The translations under genes and the position numbers were made by a program. From JACVRN01 sp963715565 (lineage in GTDB: Bacteria > Acidobacteriota > Blastocatellia > Pyrinomonadales > Pyrinomonadaceae), in assembly GCA_963715565.1 (NCBI GenBank), contig OY970256.1, positions 4,898,001 to 4,962,000 of the forward strand: 64,000 nt of DNA, read 5' to 3'. The stretch's first letter is position 1; every line of letters starts with the position of its first letter. Below the pieces are notes generated by a model, which had not been told where the DNA came from, ran no database searches, and saw nothing but the letters and a program-made list of their open reading frames with translations. Of this stretch, positions 26,030 through 34,809 are shown piece after piece.

Positions 26030-27616
26030 ATGAAACGTGACCGCCATCTCACAGACTACGAGCCCGTCCGGCGAGGCGGGCGCGCCGTAGAGGAGCGCGC
26101 GGGCGAAGGGGATTTTTTAGCCTTCTTCCGTCGCCGCAAGATAGCGGACGCGCCGCCGGTCATCGAAACCTCTACGGCAACCGAGGCTGCCACGTCGAGC
26201 GCGAAAGACGAACGCGCGAGCGCAAAGGATGAAAGCCCTGCTGTACGAGCGTCATCCGTCTCGACCGAGAAGAAAGCTCCCAAAGAAAACTGGCTCAAGC
26301 GGCGCGGTCATGTACTGAGCTATGCGGGCCTCTTTCTCTTTACCTTCGTCCTCTACTTTCGCCCTTACGAGTTGATTCCCGCGCTCTCGTCGCTGACTTC
26401 AATCGCTTACATCATAGCGCTCTCGACGCTCATCATCTTCTTTCCCACGCAGTTGACGCTGGAAGGAAATCTGACGGCGCGCCCGCGCGAGCTGTATCTG
26501 CTGCTGGCGCTCACCGCGCTGGCGCTCCTCTCCATCCCTATAGCCATCAACCCCAAGGAAGCCTGGGATACTTTTAACGACGCCTTTATCAAAGCCGTCC
26601 TGATGTTCATCGTGATGATCAACGTCGTGCGGACGAAGTGGCGCTTGAATGGATTGCTGTGGCTCGCTATTGCCGTGAGCGTTTATTTGAGCGTGAAGGC
26701 GCTTGACGATTACCAGTCAGGAAATCTGACGGTCGAAGGTTACCGCGTGGCGGGCTCCATCGGCGGCATGTTCGGAAACCCGAACGACATGGCGCTCCAT
26801 TTAGCGACCATCTTTCCCATCACCATCGCGCTCATGTTTACGACGCGCGGCGCTTTGAGAAAAATCATTTACATCGCCTGCGCCGTGTTGATGGTAGCGG
26901 CCATCGTCGTCACGTTCTCGCGCGGAGGCTTTCTGGCCGTGGCAGGGACGCTCGTCGTGCTTGGCTGGAAAATCGGGCGCAAGCATCGTCTGGCCGTCGG
27001 GCTTTCGATGGTTCTTTTCCTGGGAGCGTTCCTGGCGCTCGCACCCGGCAACTACGGCGGGCGAATGGGCTCCATTCTTGACCACAGCAAGGACGTTGTG
27101 GGCTCTGCGGGCATGCGCCAGCAGCTACTGATTCGCTCAATCGTCGTCGCCGTCAAGAATCCGGTTCTAGGCATCGGCATGGGCAATTTTCACATCGTCT
27201 CTTTGCGCGAGCTTGTCAGCCACAACGCCTACACGCAGGTCGCAGCCGAGATGGGCATCCCGGCCATGCTTGTCTACATCATGTTCATGCTGACGCCATT
27301 TAAGCGCCTGCGCGCCATCGAGCGCGAATCGTGCGACGACCCCCCGCGCGCGCGCTTCTACTACATGTCGGTCGGTCTGCAAGCGAGTCTCGTGGGCTAC
27401 ATGATAGGGAGTTTTTTCGCTTCGGTCGCCTATCTCTGGTACGTCTATTATCTGGTCGGCTACGCCATCTGCCTGCGGCGCATGTATCGTCTGGAACAGG
27501 AATCACTCGCGCCGGTTGCGAGCGACGAGCTTGCGAGCCATGCGCAATCTGAACACGACGCGCCGGGCTATGTAGCGACAGGAAGGCCGCAAGCTGCCGA
27601 AGCCCTCTTGAGATAA
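26030..27616 (+). CDS. O-antigen ligase/polymerase-like membrane protein (second copy)
   Basis: A 528-residue protein with a long charged N-terminal tail (~100 residues, Ala/Ser/Glu/Lys-rich) and then about ten membrane segments. GSIGGMFGNPNDMALHLATIFPI, VVTFSRGGFLAVAGTLVVL and NPVLGIGMGNFHIV...SHNAYTQVAAEMGIPAMLVYI are the Wzy_C/O-antigen-ligase signature. It differs strongly from the protein at 17155-18663. One may polymerise and the other ligate, but which is which cannot be told. ATG 26030 is taken as start because the preceding in-frame stretch has no protein-like character. Confidence 0.78.
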   Translation: MKRDRHLTDYEPVRRGGRAVEERAGEGDFLAFFRRRKIADAPPVIETSTATEAATSSAKDERASAKDESPAVRASSVSTEKKAPKENWLKRRGHVLSYAGLFLFTFVLYFRPYELIPALSSLTSIAYIIALSTLIIFFPTQLTLEGNLTARPRELYLLLALTALALLSIPIAINPKEAWDTFNDAFIKAVLMFIVMINVVRTKWRLNGLLWLAIAVSVYLSVKALDDYQSGNLTVEGYRVAGSIGGMFGNPNDMALHLATIFPITIALMFTTRGALRKIIYIACAVLMVAAIVVTFSRGGFLAVAGTLVVLGWKIGRKHRLAVGLSMVLFLGAFLALAPGNYGGRMGSILDHSKDVVGSAGMRQQLLIRSIVVAVKNPVLGIGMGNFHIVSLRELVSHNAYTQVAAEMGIPAMLVYIMFMLTPFKRLRAIERESCDDPPRARFYYMSVGLQASLVGYMIGSFFASVAYLWYVYYLVGYAICLRRMYRLEQESLAPVASDELASHAQSEHDAPGYVATGRPQAAEALLR

Positions 27617-27627
27617 CGGAAATCGTG

Positions 27628-28875
27628 ATGACTGGACGCCTGTTGGCAGAGGTGATTTTCTGGTTGAGCGCGGCGGCGCTCTTCTACACCTATGTCGGCT
27701 ATCCGCTTCTTGTCTTAATCGTCAGCCGCTTGCGCGGGCGAGCCGTGCGGCAGGCCGCTTTTGAGCCGATGGTGAGCGTCATCATCACTGCTTACAACGA
27801 GGAGCGAGACTTAGCGGCGAAGTTGCAGAACACGCTCGCGCTCAGTTATCCGAAGGAGAAGATGGAAATCATCGTCGCCTCGGATTGTTCTACCGACAGG
27901 ACAGACGAGATTGTGCGCGAGCATGAGCGACAAGGCGTGAGGCTCGTGCGTCAATCGGAACGCCTTGGCAAGACGGCGGCGCAGAACCTCGCGGTCATGG
28001 AAGCACAGGGCGAGGTCATTCTCTTTTCCGATGCGACGACGCTCTATAACGAGGACGTGCTGCGCGTCATGATGCCTAACTTCGCTGACCCGACCGTGGG
28101 CTGTGTGGCAGGCCGTCTCGTCTACGTAGACCCTTCGCGCTCAAGCGTCGGGCAGGGCGCGCGCTCCTACTGGGAGTATGAAACTTTTCTCAAAAGACAC
28201 GAGAGCCGCGCGTGCTCTTTAATCGGCGCGTCGGGTTGTTTGTACGCCGTGCGGCGCACAGCCTATCGCCCGCTCTATAACGAGGCGTGCAGCGATTTCC
28301 TGATTGCGACCGTGATGGTCGAGCAGGGCTTGCGCGCCGTCTTCGAGCCCGAGGCCGTCTGTACCGAAGAGACCAACCACCGCGCAGACCGCGAGCTGCG
28401 CATGCGCGTCCGCGTCATCACGCAGACCTTTACGGATTTGTGGCGACACCGCGCGATGATGAATCCTTTGCGGAGCGGCTTCTACGCCGTGGAGCTTCTC
28501 TCGCACAAGGTCATGCGCTACCTCGTGCCCTTCTTCCTGATAGCTTTGTTTGCATCGTCAATCGTGCTTGCGCCCGCGTCTCTCTTCTACGCTGCGGCAG
28601 CCGTTGCGCAGGCGCTTCTTTACGTCGCCGCCGCCCTGAGCTGGGCGCTTGAAACTTTGGGCGTGCGCGTGCGCCTCTTAGCGCTCCCGCAGTATTTCGT
28701 TCTCGCTAATCTGGCGTCGCTCCTCGCCTGCTACAAATTCCTGCGCGGCGAGCGTTACGCGCGCTGGGAGCCCATGCGCGACGCTACGGTCTCGCAGCCG
28801 CACGTCGGCACGACGACGGGCGTCTCCACGACGGCCAAACACGCCGCCGCTTCGTCGCACGGGAGGGACGCCTGA
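27628..28875 (+). CDS. GT2-family membrane glycosyltransferase
   Basis: About 415 residues. An N-terminal membrane helix precedes a GT-A domain: VSVIITAYNEERDL, IIVASDCSTDRTDEIV (nucleotide-binding acid), VILFSDATTLYNEDV, and ASGCLYAVRRTAYRPL. Three to four membrane segments close the protein, as in processive or lipid-linked GT2 enzymes. GTG 27625 directly upstream is an equal alternative start. It is one nucleotide ahead of coupling to the next GT2 gene (shared TGATG). Confidence 0.83.
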   Translation: MTGRLLAEVIFWLSAAALFYTYVGYPLLVLIVSRLRGRAVRQAAFEPMVSVIITAYNEERDLAAKLQNTLALSYPKEKMEIIVASDCSTDRTDEIVREHERQGVRLVRQSERLGKTAAQNLAVMEAQGEVILFSDATTLYNEDVLRVMMPNFADPTVGCVAGRLVYVDPSRSSVGQGARSYWEYETFLKRHESRACSLIGASGCLYAVRRTAYRPLYNEACSDFLIATVMVEQGLRAVFEPEAVCTEETNHRADRELRMRVRVITQTFTDLWRHRAMMNPLRSGFYAVELLSHKVMRYLVPFFLIALFASSIVLAPASLFYAAAAVAQALLYVAAALSWALETLGVRVRLLALPQYFVLANLASLLACYKFLRGERYARWEPMRDATVSQPHVGTTTGVSTTAKHAAASSHGRDA

Positions 28876-29885
28876 TGCCTGAACGTGAAGCGCAAACAGC
28901 GCAAGACCCGCGCGCTCGTGAAAGAGCCGCGCCGCTCGTCAGCATCATCACGCCTGCCTATAACGCCGCCGGGTTTATACACGAGGCGCTCGACTCGGCG
29001 TTTGCTCAGACCTTTACGGATTACGAAATCATAGTCGTCAACGACGGCTCGCCGGATACCGAAGAGTTAGAGCGCGTGCTTGAGCCGGATATGCATCGCA
29101 TACGCTACATCAAGCAGGAGAATCGCGGGCCGAGCACTGCGCGCAACACTGCGCTTCGTGCGGCGAGCGGGATTTTCATCGCGCTCCTCGATTCGGACGA
29201 CGTGTGGTTGCCGGATTATCTACAGGAGCAGGTTCGCTTGATGCAGGCGGACGCTTCCGTCGACGTGCTCTACCCGGACGCAGAAGTCTTCGGCGATGCG
29301 CCCGAATCGGGACGGCGCTTTATGGAGATTTGTCCTTCCGACGGCGAGGTCACGTTTGAGAGCCTCGTTCGCCAGCAGTGCACCGTGATGATTTGTGCTA
29401 TGGCCCGTCGCGAAACGCTCCTTCGTCTAGGCGGTTTTGATGAAGACTTGCGAAGCTCAGAGGATTTTGATCTCTGGCTGCGAGTTGTCAAAGCGGGTGG
29501 GCGCATCTCTTATCATCGTCGCGTGCTCGCGCGTTATCGCAAGCGTCGCGGGAGTCTTTCGTCCGACCCGGTCTGGATGTGCGAACATATCCTCGCGGTG
29601 TTTGAAAAGGCAGGAAAGACTCTGGATTTGACACACACGGAGCGCGCGGCCCTTGCCGAGCAAACGGCGCACCATCAAGCGCTGCTACATTTTCACGAAG
29701 GCAAGCGCGCTTTCTTTGCGGGTGATGCAAAGGCTGCTATTAGAGATTTGTCGGAGGCCAACGCTCTGCTTAAAAGCCGCAAGCTTTCTGTGATGCTCAT
29801 GCTTCTCAGGTTTGCTCCCAAACTACTGCTCCGCGCTTACGATGCGCGCGACCGCCACGTCTTCGGAACGAGCACCAAGTACTAG
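28875..29885 (+). CDS. GT2-family glycosyltransferase
   Basis: A 336-residue soluble GT-A enzyme: VSIITPAYNAAGFIHEALDS, IIVVNDGSPDTEEL, NRGPSTARNTALRAASG, IALLDSDDVW (DxD) and GGFDEDLRSSEDFDLWLRV (catalytic-base ED). It adds one sugar to a growing lipid-linked unit, donor unknown. The start ATG overlaps the previous stop by one base. Confidence 0.87.
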   Translation: MPEREAQTAQDPRARERAAPLVSIITPAYNAAGFIHEALDSAFAQTFTDYEIIVVNDGSPDTEELERVLEPDMHRIRYIKQENRGPSTARNTALRAASGIFIALLDSDDVWLPDYLQEQVRLMQADASVDVLYPDAEVFGDAPESGRRFMEICPSDGEVTFESLVRQQCTVMICAMARRETLLRLGGFDEDLRSSEDFDLWLRVVKAGGRISYHRRVLARYRKRRGSLSSDPVWMCEHILAVFEKAGKTLDLTHTERAALAEQTAHHQALLHFHEGKRAFFAGDAKAAIRDLSEANALLKSRKLSVMLMLLRFAPKLLLRAYDARDRHVFGTSTKY

Positions 29886-31187
29886 ATGACACGAACGGCC
29901 CTCAAAAATTTGAGAGCGGAGACGAACACCGTCGCGCGCGCCTCGACAGATGTGACGCGCGAGCGCGCAGGCGCAGGCGCTCGGGACGTGGACGGGCCTG
30001 TGCATCTTCGTGTCGCACATGTGCTTCATTCGGAGGTCATCGGCGGGGTCGAGATGGCGACGCTGCGCATGGCAGAGGCTTTGCGCGAGAGCGGGGAAGT
30101 GGAAGTGCTGGCTTTCTGCCACGGAGGCGAAACGAAAGTGGCGGAGCTGTTTCGTGACTCCGGCTTTAAGACCGTGGGATACGAAGCGGGACAGTTTAGC
30201 TACTTTCACCCGCGCCCCTTTCTGCGCGGCGTCAAAGACGTTGCGCGCCGCTTGCGCGAGCATGAGGTTGAGCTTGTTCATTGCTCGGACCTGATGGGCG
30301 CGTATCACGCGGGGGCCGCTGCACGCAGTTTGCGCGTTCCCGTCGCGTGTCACATACGCAGTAATTTCCCCAACTTCGAGCTGCGCTACAAACCGCCTAT
30401 CATGACCGTCAACCGCTTCGCCTTTGTCTCGCAGGCGACGTGGCAGAACTTCAATAAAATATTTCCCGTACCCTCTCGGCGCGGCACTGTGATTTATGAT
30501 TGGGCTCCTGAGACGGAAGCCGTCGAGGATAAAGAACAGTTGCGCGCCCGCGTGCGTGATGAATTAGGCATAGCCGTGGACGCTCCTCTCTTCGGCATGG
30601 TCGCGCGCATTGCGCCGCAGAAGGATTTCGAGACGCTGCTCGAAGCCTTCGCGCAGGTTGTGGCCGCGCGCCCGCGTGCACATCTAGTCATCGTCGGAGA
30701 AAACCGTCAGCCCGAAGAGGTCAAAAGCTATTATGAAGAATTGCTCGCGCGGGCGCGTGAATTGAACCTGACGAAGAACATCACCTGGACGGGTTTTCGA
30801 CGCGACGTGCCGCAAGTCCTGCGCGCGCTCGATGCGATGGTGCTTGCCACGCACACGGAAGGAATGCCGCTCATCCTGTTTGAAGCGATGACGACGCCCG
30901 TGCCCGTGGTCGCAACGCGAGTCGGCGGCGTGCCCGAGATTGTTGAAGACGAAGAGACAGGGCTCCTGCACGAGCACGGTGATGCTCAAGGATTAGCCCG
31001 TGCCATGCTGCGCCTGATTGAAGACCCTGCGCTGGCCGTGCGTCTGGGCGAGAGCGGTCTACATTTTGTTCGACGCCGTTTTAGCCGCGAGCGAACAATC
31101 GAAGCCGTCCACGGGCTCTACATGAATTTAGTCGGCGCGCGTCGTGCCGCGCGTACAAACATGGTGCGTTATCAGGAGGGTGCATGA
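29886..31187 (+). CDS. GT4-family glycosyltransferase
   Basis: A 433-residue GT-B enzyme: VAHVLHSEVIGGVEMATLRMA at the acceptor side, then GMVARIAPQKDFETLLEAF, HLVIVGENRQ and ATHTEGMPLILFEAMTTPVPVVATRVGGVPEIV with the donor-site Glu pair. It starts immediately after the previous stop and overlaps the flippase gene by 4 nt, so it is part of a tight assembly operon. Confidence 0.87.
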   Translation: MTRTALKNLRAETNTVARASTDVTRERAGAGARDVDGPVHLRVAHVLHSEVIGGVEMATLRMAEALRESGEVEVLAFCHGGETKVAELFRDSGFKTVGYEAGQFSYFHPRPFLRGVKDVARRLREHEVELVHCSDLMGAYHAGAAARSLRVPVACHIRSNFPNFELRYKPPIMTVNRFAFVSQATWQNFNKIFPVPSRRGTVIYDWAPETEAVEDKEQLRARVRDELGIAVDAPLFGMVARIAPQKDFETLLEAFAQVVAARPRAHLVIVGENRQPEEVKSYYEELLARARELNLTKNITWTGFRRDVPQVLRALDAMVLATHTEGMPLILFEAMTTPVPVVATRVGGVPEIVEDEETGLLHEHGDAQGLARAMLRLIEDPALAVRLGESGLHFVRRRFSRERTIEAVHGLYMNLVGARRAARTNMVRYQEGA

Positions 31188-32728
31188 CCCGCACGCGTCG
31201 CGCCATCTACGGGGTGGTGACAAACTACGCTTCCGTTTTTGTGATGGCGGTGGCGGGTTTCGTGCTGGTCCCGATAGTGCTTCGCTATCTCTCGCGCGAA
31301 GACTACGGATTGTGGGCCACGCTCGGGCAGGTTCTTGGCTATCTGGCACTGCTCGACATGGGAATGGCGAACGCGGTCGTGCGCCAGACGGCGCGCGTGC
31401 GCGCGTCAGGCGACCAGGATGGAGCGAACCGCATGGCCTCGACAGCCATCGCGCTCTATTGTGTCCTCGGCCTTATTTTTCTAGTGGCGGGCCTGCTGGT
31501 CTGCGCGCTCCTGCCGCACTGGTCCGCTATCCCTTCGGAGCGCACGCGCGTTGCGACCATCATCCTCGTCATCATGGTCGTCTACAGCGCGCTCTCATTT
31601 CCTTTGCGCGTCGCCTCGAGCGTGCTCAAGGGCTATCAATACATGGCGGCGGCCAACCTGACGGACTTCGTCGCCAACCTGCTTTCGCCCTTGATGGCCG
31701 TGGTGTTGCTGGCGACAGGCTTCGGTTTGATAGCGCTGCCGTTGGGAAGCGTCATCGCGGGCCTACTCGCGTCCGTCTCTGCATTTATCATCCTGCGCCG
31801 CGTCGTGCCGCAGTTGAGTATCAAGTGGCGCTTTGTGTCGCGCCGCGAAGCGCGCACGATTTTTAGCTGGAGCTGGCTCTTCTTTTTGAACAACATCGCC
31901 GTGGCCGTCATTTACCAGACGGACAATCTGGTAGTGGCCTCGGGCGTCGGTCTTGCAGCCGTCACGATTTACACTCTGACGAGCAGGCTTCCGATGTACG
32001 CCATGCCGCTCATCTTCACGCTCGGGGATTCATGCCATCCGGGCGCGTTCGAGTTGTACGAGCAAGGGAAGCTTGAGCGTTTGAAGGAAGTTTACTTGCG
32101 CGTCATGCGCCTGACGGCGGCAGCCGGGTTGACTGTGGCGGTCGTGGCTATCGCCTTTAACGAAAGCTTTATGCGTCTCTGGGTCGGCCCGCAGAACTAC
32201 GGCGGGCGCATGCTCACAGCGGTCTTTGTCTTCATCATGTTCTATCGCGTGATGATGCAGGTGGCGAGCATCATCGTCATCAGCTCGGGCAAATTAAACG
32301 GCGTGGTGGCGATGTCCGTGGTCGAAGCGCTGCTCAATCTTGTGCTCTCAATTGTGCTGGTGCGTTATTACGGCATCCTCGGCGTGGCCTTCGGGACGGC
32401 GCTGGCCGGAGTGTTGACGAGCGGCTGGTACGTTATCTGGTTTACATCGCGCGAGCTGCGTATGAGCGTGTTTGAATATCTAGCGCGCGGGCTTGTGCCG
32501 CCGCTTCTGTGCGCCGTTCCGGCTGCGGCACTGGCCTTCGCGCTCCTACGCTTTTATCCCGTCACAAGCTGGCTCAGGCTCTTTCTGGAAGCGGGCGCGG
32601 TCGGCTCAATCTATGCGCTCGCTTATCTCATCATCGGCTTAAACTCCGAAGAGCGCTCAGAACTTTTCGGACGCCTGAAGGGTTTTTATCACTCAATCGG
32701 CGCGCGCCGTCGCGTCGCCACTACCTGA
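31184..32728 (+). CDS. Wzx-type oligosaccharide flippase
   Basis: A 514-residue polytopic protein with 12-14 membrane segments, of the MATE/MVF-like polysaccharide exporter family. It opens AIYGVVTNYASVFVMAVAGFVLVPIVLRYLSREDYGLWA, the usual flippase N-terminus (first helix and the ReDYGlw turn). It would move lipid-linked repeat units across the inner membrane to the polymerases at 17155 and 26030. Overlap with the GT4 gene is ATGA. Confidence 0.85.
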   Translation: MTRTRRAIYGVVTNYASVFVMAVAGFVLVPIVLRYLSREDYGLWATLGQVLGYLALLDMGMANAVVRQTARVRASGDQDGANRMASTAIALYCVLGLIFLVAGLLVCALLPHWSAIPSERTRVATIILVIMVVYSALSFPLRVASSVLKGYQYMAAANLTDFVANLLSPLMAVVLLATGFGLIALPLGSVIAGLLASVSAFIILRRVVPQLSIKWRFVSRREARTIFSWSWLFFLNNIAVAVIYQTDNLVVASGVGLAAVTIYTLTSRLPMYAMPLIFTLGDSCHPGAFELYEQGKLERLKEVYLRVMRLTAAAGLTVAVVAIAFNESFMRLWVGPQNYGGRMLTAVFVFIMFYRVMMQVASIIVISSGKLNGVVAMSVVEALLNLVLSIVLVRYYGILGVAFGTALAGVLTSGWYVIWFTSRELRMSVFEYLARGLVPPLLCAVPAAALAFALLRFYPVTSWLRLFLEAGAVGSIYALAYLIIGLNSEERSELFGRLKGFYHSIGARRRVATT

Positions 32729-32762
32729 ATCAATACTGAAGAGTTGAGCTAAAAAGAATTTT

Positions 32763-34718
32763 ATGTGCGGCATCACTGGATTCGTCGGACCGGTAGACGT
32801 GGGCGCTCTTGAAGCAGGCCACGCGGAGCAGGCGCGCGTCGTGCTCGACCGCATGTGCCGCGCGATACGTCATCGCGGGCCTGACGATCAGGGGATGATG
32901 ATTAAAGACGAAGCCGCGCTCGGCATGCGCCGTCTTTCCATCATCGACCTCGCGGGCGGACACCAGCCCATCTCCGGCTGTGATGAAAAAGTCTCCGTTG
33001 TTTTTAATGGCGAGATTTACAACTTCCGCGAATTGCAGCGCGAGCTGGAAGCGCTCGGCCATAAATTCCAGACGCATTCCGATACGGAAGCGATTGTCCA
33101 CGCCTTTGAAGAATACGGCGAGCGCTGCGTAGAACGCTTACGCGGGATGTTTGCCTTCGCCATCTGGGACGCGCGCGCGCGCAGGCTTTTCATCGCCCGC
33201 GACCGGGTAGGAAAAAAGCCCCTCTACTACACACGCACCCCTGCGGGCACGTTTGTCTTCGGCTCGGAGCTGAAATCGCTGCTTGAGCACCCGGAGGTTC
33301 GTCCACGAACCAACGTCGAAGCTCTGGACGCCTATCTTTCTTTCGGCTACGTGCCCGATCCGCTCAGCGTCTTTGAGGATGTTCACAAGCTTCCGCCGGG
33401 TCATTATCTAGTCCTCGAAGAGGGACGAATAACTGTTAAGGAGTACTGGGACTTTCCGTTTGAAGCGAGCGCGTCTCCTCGAAGCGAAGAAGATTATCTT
33501 GAGGAGCTGCGCGAGCTTCTCGAAGAAGCTGTGCGGATTCGGTTGGTCGCGGACGTGCCGCTCGGCGCGTTTCTCTCTGGCGGCGTGGATTCGAGCGCGG
33601 TCGTCGGATTGATGTCTCGCGCCTCCTCGCGCCCCGTCAAAACTTTCTCCATAGGCTTTCGCGAAGACAGCTACGACGAGCTGCGCTATGCGCGCGTCGC
33701 AGCGGAGCATTTCGGTACGGACCATCACGAGTTCATCGTCACGCCCGACATCTGCGGGATTGTGGACGAGCTGGTCTGGCATTTCGACGAGCCGTTTGCA
33801 GACTCTTCGGCGATTCCGACCTTTATGGTTTCAAAGTTAGCGCGCGAGCACGTCACGGTTGCGCTGTCGGGCGACGGAGGCGACGAGCTTTTCGCCGGCT
33901 ACACGCGCTACGTCGTGGACCGCAAGCGCAGCGCCTTTGCGCGGCTGCCGCGCGCCGTTCGAAGCAAGATGATGCGGCCCATGAGCGAGCGCCTGCCGCA
34001 TGGCGCATGGGGACGCAACTATCTCTACAACGTCTCGCTCGACGCGCTCGACCGTTATCTGGACAGCATCTCCGTCTTCACGAGTCTTAACAAGCAAGCG
34101 CTCTACACCACGGATTTTCGCAGCACGCTCGGCGCAAGCGAAGGGTCAGCGCTAAACAGTTTTCGCGAAACGGCGGCAAGCGTTGGAACGAATGAGCCGC
34201 TCGACGCGCTGCTTTATCTGGATAGCAAGACTTACTTGCCGGGCGACATCCTGACCAAAGTTGACCGCATGAGCATGGCCGTTAGCCTGGAAGCGCGCGT
34301 GCCGCTTCTGGACCACAAGCTCATAGAGTTTGTGGCGCGCATTCCTGCTTCCATGAAGATGCGCGGGCTTGAGACAAAGCACATCTTCAAGCGGGCCATC
34401 TCCGACCTTGTGCCTGCGGAAATCCTCAACCGCCCAAAGCAGGGTTTTGGAATCCCGCTCGACAAATGGATTAATGACCAGTTGCGCGGGCGCATACGCG
34501 AGACCCTGACGGAGCAGCGCACGCGCGAGCGCGGTCTTGTCAATCAAGCTTACGTCAATAAATTGCTGGACGAGCACGAGCGCGGGCGTCGCGATCATGC
34601 GAATCAGCTCTGGACGCTCATGATGATGGAGCTGTGGCATCGCAGCTTTGCTGACAAAGCGGGAAGCATGGCGCGCTCGCACGACGCAGAAGACCGTCTC
34701 TCAACCGTGGTCGCTTAA
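32763..34718 (+). CDS. asnB: AsnB-type amidotransferase (copy 2 of 4)
   Basis: A 651-residue class II amidotransferase beginning MCGITGFVG, with nucleophile Cys2. The glutaminase part has RHRGPDDQG, NGEIYNFRELQ and RGMFAFAIWD. The ATP site reads GAFLSGGVDSSAVVGLMS, and SGDGGDELFAGYTRYV and EARVPLLDHKLIEF follow. It is closest to copy 1 (4160) by eye. Its short gap after the flippase and the same-type gene next door place it in the glycan-modification set. Confidence 0.88.
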   Translation: MCGITGFVGPVDVGALEAGHAEQARVVLDRMCRAIRHRGPDDQGMMIKDEAALGMRRLSIIDLAGGHQPISGCDEKVSVVFNGEIYNFRELQRELEALGHKFQTHSDTEAIVHAFEEYGERCVERLRGMFAFAIWDARARRLFIARDRVGKKPLYYTRTPAGTFVFGSELKSLLEHPEVRPRTNVEALDAYLSFGYVPDPLSVFEDVHKLPPGHYLVLEEGRITVKEYWDFPFEASASPRSEEDYLEELRELLEEAVRIRLVADVPLGAFLSGGVDSSAVVGLMSRASSRPVKTFSIGFREDSYDELRYARVAAEHFGTDHHEFIVTPDICGIVDELVWHFDEPFADSSAIPTFMVSKLAREHVTVALSGDGGDELFAGYTRYVVDRKRSAFARLPRAVRSKMMRPMSERLPHGAWGRNYLYNVSLDALDRYLDSISVFTSLNKQALYTTDFRSTLGASEGSALNSFRETAASVGTNEPLDALLYLDSKTYLPGDILTKVDRMSMAVSLEARVPLLDHKLIEFVARIPASMKMRGLETKHIFKRAISDLVPAEILNRPKQGFGIPLDKWINDQLRGRIRETLTEQRTRERGLVNQAYVNKLLDEHERGRRDHANQLWTLMMMELWHRSFADKAGSMARSHDAEDRLSTVVA

Positions 34719-34729
34719 ACCGAAAGGAC

Positions 34730-34801
34730 AGTGACAAGTGACAAGTAAGAAGAAAAGACAAGCTGCTTTAACTTGTCACTCGTCACTTGTCACTTGTCAC
34801 T
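34730..34801. repeat. GTCACTT heptamer hairpin
   Basis: The 5' arm 34730-34746 (17 nt) matches the 3' arm 34771-34801 (31 nt) as reverse complement, except for two extra heptamers in the 3' arm. The core is AAGAAGAAAAGACAAGCTGC. It separates two amidotransferase genes and ends 8 nt before the next ATG with no Shine-Dalgarno. Confidence 0.9.
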
Positions 34802-34809
34802 GATTTCTT